Below are positions 15,642 to 20,478 of a DNA stretch of 20,478 nucleotides, one piece after another (position 1 is the stretch's first letter; each line of letters opens with the position of its first letter). Source of the stretch: a virus; the IMG/VR virus record IMGVR_UViG_3300014819_000087, positions 1-20,478 of that record. One strand, written 5' to 3'. The translations under genes and the position numbers were made by a program. Under the pieces are notes generated by a model that had not been told where the DNA came from, ran no database searches, and was given only the letters and a program-made list of their open reading frames with translations.

Positions 15642-17125
15642 TGGCTGCGTCCTTTAACGAATCACAAAAGATTGACTATCTTTGGAAAAAGGTCGGTTAT
15701 GGTGTAACCAAAACTGCTGAACCTGCTTCCAAAGAAGCCTTTAACGAAAGCATTGCCAGTCCGCTGTTGTATCGTGGCGACCTTATCTGGACACAGAGTG
15801 GAGACATACCGGCCACACCACCTGCTAGTACCACGTCGTTGGTTCAGGTATACAAAGATGGTGTTGGTAGCTTCAGTCCCGCAGTGCAATGTACTGAAGA
15901 TCTAACTGCACCTGACAACCAAACCTGGAAAACAAACTCTACCAATTGGATTCCTACACAGTTTGGCGACAACTATCTAGTGCAGGTGTACGCTGGCGCC
16001 GCAAACATAAGCAATCCTCAAACAGCAGGTACCAAACTGTTTGGCGCTGGGTCGGGCAGTGATGACACTTGGTTCTTTGACTACCAATCTGGCGTTTTAA
16101 ACTTCAATGGCGCAACTATCCCAACTGCTATTGGTACTGGGACAGCCAACACAATTTACGTTGTTGGCTACAGATATGTTGGTGAGTTTGGTGTAGACAC
16201 CACATTTATCAGCAATGGTACCAGTAACGTAAACATTGCCAGTTCAAATGCCAATGTAACAATCAGTGTGAATGGTACCAGCAATGTTGCTGTGTTTTCC
16301 AACACAGGCGCATACATTACTGGAGCAGTATCCGCAACAGGCAATATCACTGGCGGCAACATACTCAGCAACAATTACTATTATGCTAACGGAACTCCAG
16401 TTCCTCCAGGCATAATTTACACTGCTAACACAGCACCTCCCACAACTCCTGCGCCTAAAGTTACAGATCAATGGTACGACACTGCCAGCGATGTGCTTTA
16501 TGAATACATCAATGACGGAACCAGTACATACTGGGTAGATACCACAAGTCCTGCATTTGCCGGTGGCGTTGTGGCCAATGTGGCAATTTCAGGTACGCTG
16601 GTACCAGTTGCTAATGTCACATACGATATTGGCACCAGTACTGTATATTTTCGCAATACCTACACCCAGAATCTCTACACCAACAATAGATTGACTGCAT
16701 CCAACATGCCGTCTGGTGCTGTGGTACAGACTGTGATGAGTACAAGCCTGGGAGGCAGTGCTACCACAGGCACCAGCTACAGCGATATTGCATTGGCTAA
16801 CGTGGTAATTCAGCCGTCTAGTGCCAATAGCAAGGTGTTGATTATAGCCACTGGAACCAGTAGTTTTACTCCGCTAGCCGCTGCAAATTTAACTGCCAGT
16901 ACGCAATTGGTACGAGGCGTTGCTTCTTTGCAGATACAAGAATACAGCGCCAATATTTCTGGTGGAGGAGTGGGTGGATCATCCGCAGTAGCGTTCAGTT
17001 ACTTGGATAGTCCAAACACCACAAGCCCAGTAACTTACAAAATGCAACAGAAAATATCTAATTCTTCCAGCACACTGACCAGTTCTAACATGTGGATAAT
17101 TGCCATGGAGATTGCTGTACCATGA
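15641..17125 (+). CDS. Tail fibre protein with common C-terminal beta domain
   Basis: The 494-aa protein starts MAASFNESQKIDYLWKKVGYG, an N-terminal module known from structural proteins of marine T4-like phages. Next come a beta region with FGAGSGSDDTWFFDYQSGVLNFNG (about 135-160), an NGTSNV module (192-232) leading into one SATGNITGGN repeat, a VTDQWYDTASDVLYEYINDG module (about 272-295), a YDIGTSTVYFRNTY module, and from residue 356 a MPSGAVVQTVMST...TSYSDIALANVVIQPSSANSKVLI domain running to the end (MEIAVP). That last domain is a very common C-terminus of phage tail fibres and probably the receptor-facing or trimer-closing tip. The ATG overlaps the stop codon of the giant gene (TAATG), and AGGAA at 15626-15630 serves as a moderate ribosome-binding site. 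Confidence 0.82.
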   Translation: MAASFNESQKIDYLWKKVGYGVTKTAEPASKEAFNESIASPLLYRGDLIWTQSGDIPATPPASTTSLVQVYKDGVGSFSPAVQCTEDLTAPDNQTWKTNSTNWIPTQFGDNYLVQVYAGAANISNPQTAGTKLFGAGSGSDDTWFFDYQSGVLNFNGATIPTAIGTGTANTIYVVGYRYVGEFGVDTTFISNGTSNVNIASSNANVTISVNGTSNVAVFSNTGAYITGAVSATGNITGGNILSNNYYYANGTPVPPGIIYTANTAPPTTPAPKVTDQWYDTASDVLYEYINDGTSTYWVDTTSPAFAGGVVANVAISGTLVPVANVTYDIGTSTVYFRNTYTQNLYTNNRLTASNMPSGAVVQTVMSTSLGGSATTGTSYSDIALANVVIQPSSANSKVLIIATGTSSFTPLAAANLTASTQLVRGVASLQIQEYSANISGGGVGGSSAVAFSYLDSPNTTSPVTYKMQQKISNSSSTLTSSNMWIIAMEIAVP

Positions 17126-17796
17126 TCAGTAAAATTCAAGCCATACAAAGTTTAGTGCCCGGCGCAGAAGTATCTGTAGCAGTGCATGATGATTCGGTGA
17201 CCTGGATCAACCCAGAAAAACCTCCTATAACTGACGAGCAAATTGCTGCCGAACAACAACGCCTGCAGATGATACATGATTGGCACGAGTACCGTAGAAA
17301 TCGTGCTACAGAGTACCCTACCATTCAAGAACAACTGGATGCACTATATCATGCTGGTATTTTTCCGCCAGAAATGTCTGCAAGAATCCGTGCTGTGAAA
17401 GAAAAATATCCAGCACCCTCAATGACTCCGGAGCAGTTGGCCGAGTTTAACAAACAACAGCAACCCGCGGAAGAACCAGAAAAATTAACAGTGGAACAGT
17501 GGTTTGAAGAGCAAGCACAACAAGGAACTGTGTTGGATTTTGAAAGAGAACAACAGCATTGGGTAGCACAGCAACAGGTGTCAAACACACCAATGACCCG
17601 TGAAGAATGGCTGGAAAGTCAATTAAAAGTAGCGTTGCCCGGCACCGGAACAGTGATACCCGCACCGCAAACAATGACTCGTGAAGAGTGGCTAGAAAGC
17701 CAGTTAAGAATGGTATTTGCAACACCAAAATCAGCAATAACGGTGCCGCAAACAATGACTCGTGAGGAGTGGTTAGCATGGCAAAAATCATTATGA
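17122..17796 (+). CDS. XkdW-like small fibre-cluster protein with MTREEW repeats
   Basis: Read from the ATG at 17122 the protein has 224 residues. This start overlaps the preceding stop codon as ATGA, with GGAG at 17107-17110; an upstream ATG at 17092 would add ten residues (with two Cys) that look like the neighbour's shadow. Residues about 52-99 (DWHEYRRNRATEYPTIQEQLDALYHAG, then AVKEKYPAP) match the small family found beside tail-fibre genes in many phages, resembling XkdW: R...YP.I..QLD.LYH..., with a KAVK.KYP helix. The C-terminal half is Gln/Glu-rich and helical and holds three perfectly spaced MTREEWL units (residues 158, 185 and 212; 27 residues apart) plus a weaker LTVEQWFEEQ copy. 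It is acidic and lacks the beta fibre style of its neighbours. An assembly, chaperone or connector role for the flanking fibres is inferred from position. Confidence 0.72.
   Translation: MISKIQAIQSLVPGAEVSVAVHDDSVTWINPEKPPITDEQIAAEQQRLQMIHDWHEYRRNRATEYPTIQEQLDALYHAGIFPPEMSARIRAVKEKYPAPSMTPEQLAEFNKQQQPAEEPEKLTVEQWFEEQAQQGTVLDFEREQQHWVAQQQVSNTPMTREEWLESQLKVALPGTGTVIPAPQTMTREEWLESQLRMVFATPKSAITVPQTMTREEWLAWQKSL
17593..17796 (+). repeat. 81-nt tandem repeat encoding MTREEWLESQL
   Basis: Copies start at 17593, 17674 and 17755, exactly 81 nt apart. Each has an identical or nearly identical ATGAC(C/T)CGTGA(A/G)GA(A/G)TGG core followed by a more variable spacer. The third copy is cut short by the stop codon. 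Confidence 0.92.
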
Positions 17797-17822
17797 CACA
17801 GCAAAAAATTGTTTATGCTGTC

Positions 17823-17830
17823 ATAAGTAG
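17823..17830 (+). promoter_or_regulatory. Possible late-type promoter box (ATAAGTAG)
   Basis: ATAAGTAG lies in the 53-base gap before the second giant gene. T4-like spacing gives a start near 17836 and a leader of about 14 bases that contains the AGGAG site at 17839-17843. This is the best-arranged of the candidate boxes. Confidence 0.45.
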
Positions 17831-17838
17831 TACTAATC

Positions 17839-17843
17839 AGGAG
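17839..17843 (+). promoter_or_regulatory. Shine-Dalgarno of the second giant fibre gene
   Basis: AGGAG lies 6 bases before the ATG at 17850. It confirms the start of a reading frame that has no stop codon inside the window. Confidence 0.75.
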
Positions 17844-17849
17844 TAAAGA

Positions 17850-20478
17850 ATGGCCTTTCCAACATCACCAACCAATGGGCAAGTAACAGTAGTTAATCAA
17901 GTATCGTATCAGTACAGCACTGCCACTAATAGCTGGACAAGAATTCTTTCTACTGCCAATATCATCACAGCCAATACAATTGCTGTGAATGGTGCGCTAA
18001 CTGTGGGTACTATTGTCAGCGCCGCAGGCAACATCACAAGTGCTAACTTCTTTTTGGGCAACGGTTACTATTTAACCGGTATCAATACTGGCAATTTAAA
18101 TATTACTAATATTGCAAATGGCACTTCAAATGTCAATGCTGGCGTGGCCAATGGCAATATTACAGTGGGCATTGGCGGAACCAGCAACGTAATACAGTGG
18201 GCTTCTACAGGTCAATATGTCACAGGTGTTGTGAGTGCATCAGGCACAGTTACAGGTGGTAACTTGGCCACAGGTGGTACTGCAAGTGCTGGTGGTAACA
18301 TTACCGGTGGCAATTTATTAACTGGTGGATCAATCTCTGCCGCAAGCACAGTAACTGGTGGCAACTTGGCCACAGGTGGTACTGCAAGTGCTGGTGGCAA
18401 TATCACAGGTGGTAATTTATTAACTGGCGGATTGATATCTGCCACATCAACAATTACTTCAGCAGCTACCATAACAGGTGGTAATTTGGCCACAGGTGGT
18501 ACAGCAAGTGCTACAGGCAATATTACAGGTGGTAACATACTCACAGGTGGCCTGGTCAGTGCCACTGCCAACATAACCGGTGGCAATTTGGTCACAGCCG
18601 GTGTAACATCAACTGGTAATTTCAGCATAACTGGCAACGTAACTGGCAATTTGTTGCCTAGTGCCAATGCAACATACAGTTTAGGTGGACCAGGACAACT
18701 TTGGAAGAACTTATATCTAAGTGGTAACACTCTCGTACTTGGCGATCAGTCAATCAGCTCGAATGCCACAGCAATTTTCACAGCAAACAATTTTGCTGCT
18801 AACAATTTAAATGCTACAAATACCATAACTTCTGGAAACACAGTATCTGCAACAGGCAACGTTACAGGTGGTAATGTATTAACTGGTGGATTGGTCAGTG
18901 CAACTGCCACAATCACTGGTGGCAACTTGGCCACAGGTGGTACTGCAAGTGCAGGTGGCAACATTACTGGTGCAAATGTCCTAACTGGTGGATTGATAAG
19001 CGCAACTGCCACAATCACAGGTGGCAATTTGGCCACAGGTGGCACAGCCAGCGCCGCAGGTAATGTCACAGGTGGCAACGTACTTACTGGTGGATTGATA
19101 AGCGCAACTGCTACTATCACGGGTGGCAATTTGGCTACAGGTGGTACTGTAAGTGCTGGTGGCAATGTAGCTGGTGGCAATGTTCTAACCGGTGGATTGA
19201 TATCAGCAACAGGTAACATTACTGGTGGCAATGTAGGTACCACCAATTTAAGTTTGTCAGGCAATGTATTGAGTACATTGAATCTAAATGGCGCTATAAT
19301 TTCTAGCGCCAGCATAAGCACCGGCAGCACTGTGTCTGCCGCAGCCAATGTAACAGGCGGCAACTTATTAACAGCTGGAGTAGTATCGGCAACTGCTACA
19401 ATTACAGGTGGCAATTTAGCCACAGGTGGTACTGCAAGTGCAGGTGGCAATATTACTGGTGCAAACATCTTAACAGGTGGCTTGATTAGTGCAGCTGGCA
19501 ATGTTAGCGGCAACTATATTTTAGGTAATGGTAGCCAACTTACTGGCATTGATGCTACTTCCATACAAAATGGCACAAGTAATGTGCGTGTGGTCAGCTC
19601 AGGTGGCAATGTATCCATTGGAATTGGTGGAACTAGTAATGTAGCAGTGTTTGCAACTACTGGACAATACATTACAGGCGTGTCAAATGTTAGTGGTACC
19701 ATTGCTGGCGGCAATATCTTAACTGTTGGATTGATAAGCTCAACCGGCAACGTTACTGGTGGTAACATCTTAACTGGTGGATTGATATCTGCAACTGGCA
19801 ACGTAACTGGTTATAGCATTATTGGTAATAACTTAAATGTCACAGGTAATGCAACTGCTAACAATGTATTAACAGGTATTTTAAGTGCTACTTCGGCTAT
19901 TATTTCGGCCAATGTCCAAGGTGGAAACATTACCACAGCCGGACAAGTTAGTGCCGTAGGTAACATTACAGCCAACACAGGTTCGTTCTTCGTTGGTAAC
20001 GGATCACAACTAACAGGTGTCACAGCCAGCGGTGTTGATGCAAATAATTTAACTGGTAACACACTAAATTCAGGTGTAATTTTCTCAAGTTTGACCACAG
20101 TTGGCACACTTACCAGTTTATCAGTAAGTGGCAACACTACCACTGGTAATTTAAACACTGGCGGATTGGTTAGTGCAAGTGGTACTATTATATCAGGTGC
20201 CAACATTCAAGGCGCTAATTTAGTAACTGGCGGATTGGTTAGTGCTGGTGGTAACATCATTTCGGCGGCCAATATTACCGGTGGTAACTTGGCCACAGGT
20301 GGTACTGCAAGTGCTACAGGAACCATAACAGGTGGCAACTTGGCCACAGGCGGCACCGCAAGTGCCGCAGGTAATATCACAGGTGGTAATGTACTGACTG
20401 GCGGTTTGATATCTGCCACATCAACAATTACATCTGCTGCCACAATCACAGGTGGCAATTTGGCCACAGGTGGCACAG
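17850..20478 (+). CDS. Second giant repeat tail fibre protein (3' end outside window)
   Basis: An open frame runs from the ATG to the window edge: 876 complete codons and no stop. It opens with MAFPTSPTNGQVTVVNQVSYQY..ATNSWTRI, the same N-terminal fibre module as the other giant protein. It continues with an NGTSNV module (about residues 89-130), the first 17-residue repeat block, a LLPSANATYSLGGPGQLWKNLYLSGNTLVLG module (about 269-300), a long second repeat block, a second NGTSNV module (about 572-615), a GNGSQLTGV turn, an NTLNSGVIFSSLTTVGTLTSLSV module (about 735-757) and a third repeat block. The frame contains no Cys and very few charged residues. Likely a long trimeric beta-structured fibre shaft; its tip and any chaperone domain lie downstream and cannot be judged. 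Confidence 0.85.
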   Translation, partial: MAFPTSPTNGQVTVVNQVSYQYSTATNSWTRILSTANIITANTIAVNGALTVGTIVSAAGNITSANFFLGNGYYLTGINTGNLNITNIANGTSNVNAGVANGNITVGIGGTSNVIQWASTGQYVTGVVSASGTVTGGNLATGGTASAGGNITGGNLLTGGSISAASTVTGGNLATGGTASAGGNITGGNLLTGGLISATSTITSAATITGGNLATGGTASATGNITGGNILTGGLVSATANITGGNLVTAGVTSTGNFSITGNVTGNLLPSANATYSLGGPGQLWKNLYLSGNTLVLGDQSISSNATAIFTANNFAANNLNATNTITSGNTVSATGNVTGGNVLTGGLVSATATITGGNLATGGTASAGGNITGANVLTGGLISATATITGGNLATGGTASAAGNVTGGNVLTGGLISATATITGGNLATGGTVSAGGNVAGGNVLTGGLISATGNITGGNVGTTNLSLSGNVLSTLNLNGAIISSASISTGSTVSAAANVTGGNLLTAGVVSATATITGGNLATGGTASAGGNITGANILTGGLISAAGNVSGNYILGNGSQLTGIDATSIQNGTSNVRVVSSGGNVSIGIGGTSNVAVFATTGQYITGVSNVSGTIAGGNILTVGLISSTGNVTGGNILTGGLISATGNVTGYSIIGNNLNVTGNATANNVLTGILSATSAIISANVQGGNITTAGQVSAVGNITANTGSFFVGNGSQLTGVTASGVDANNLTGNTLNSGVIFSSLTTVGTLTSLSVSGNTTTGNLNTGGLVSASGTIISGANIQGANLVTGGLVSAGGNIISAANITGGNLATGGTASATGTITGGNLATGGTASAAGNITGGNVLTGGLISATSTITSAATITGGNLATGGT
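18231..20478 (+). repeat. 51/102-nt repeat arrays in the second giant fibre gene
   Basis: The unit is 17 residues, alternating two types: SAGGNITGGNLLTGGLI and SATxTITGGNLATGGTA. The dominant higher-order period is 102 nt. The TGGNLATGG copy starts at 18252, 18354, 18474, 18915, 19017, 19119, 19404, 20277, 20328 and 20448. A variant with a six-residue insertion (STITSAATITGGN) gives a 120-nt step and occurs twice, before 18474 and before 20448, in nearly the same DNA context. The arrays are broken by the non-repeat modules listed for the gene and run past the window edge. Confidence 0.92.

Noticed and set aside
17092-17121. Upstream ATG giving a ten-residue extension of the XkdW-like protein
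   Set aside because: The extension lies in the coding end of the fibre gene and has an odd Cys-rich sequence. The ATG at 17122 makes a standard ATGA overlap and the protein begins naturally there.
17793-17824. Hairpin (ATGA..CAGC / GCTGTCAT) after the XkdW-like gene as a terminator
   Set aside because: The stem has a bulge, a 14-base A/T loop and no T-run after it. At most it is a weak RNA structure.
18746-19513. Long minus-strand open frame (255 residues, PPV/LPP-rich), with similar ones at 18212-18730, 11087-11746 and 20207-20476
   Set aside because: These are mirror images of the GGN/TGG repeats: Gly and Thr codons read backwards give Pro, Val and Ala without stops. They have no ribosome-binding sites and no protein features apart from the mirrored repeat.
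18231-20478. Repeats as a CRISPR array
   Set aside because: The spacing is a multiple of 51 nt in an open coding frame, copies diverge at silent positions, and there are no unique spacers of constant length or cas genes.

Overview
The window looks like a fragment of a lytic, T4-type myovirus (Caudoviricetes), probably from water. The left end carries the T4 head order: a coiled-coil prohead core scaffold (gp22-like), then a major capsid protein (gp23-like). The right two thirds code for very large, low-charge, Gly/Asn/Thr/Ser-rich fibre proteins built from modules familiar from marine and freshwater T4-like phages. I see no integrase, tRNA, rRNA, insertion sequence or CRISPR array. The host cannot be read from this sequence.

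Layout: (1) 32-2346, head genes 22 and 23, closed by a strong UUCG-loop terminator (2377-2401). (2) 2419-6169, an accessory block between head and fibre genes. It holds a GT10-like putative glycosyltransferase (+), a TPR plus GT9-like glycosyltransferase on the minus strand (the only leftward gene, overlapping its neighbour tail to tail), a small putative structural protein (+), and a Rossmann-like protein resembling the DUF115/MptE group (+). (3) 6225-20478, a fibre/adhesin cluster: a 407-aa modular fibre protein, a 2719-aa giant repeat protein with four PKD-like domains, a 494-aa fibre protein, a 224-aa XkdW-like putative accessory or chaperone protein with a three-copy MTREEW repeat, and a second giant repeat protein cut by the window edge after 876 codons.

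Regulation visible in the DNA: several short intergenic gaps carry an xTAARTA box resembling the T4 late promoter core (TATAAATA). The minus-strand glycosyltransferase instead has a near-consensus sigma70 promoter (TTGACA, 17 bp, TAAAAT), whose spacer contains the late-type box pointing the other way. This suggests an early/late divergent switch. A second hairpin (5564-5596) is shaped like a terminator, but its 3' arm is the Shine-Dalgarno sequence of the next gene.

Working model (inference): the fibre cluster makes long trimeric fibres that recognise the host surface. Their 17-residue repeats expand and shrink by recombination between near-identical 51/102-nt and 261-nt DNA repeats. The nearby glycosyltransferase-like genes may change the host surface or decorate virion proteins. 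No stretch over 300 bases lacks a gene.
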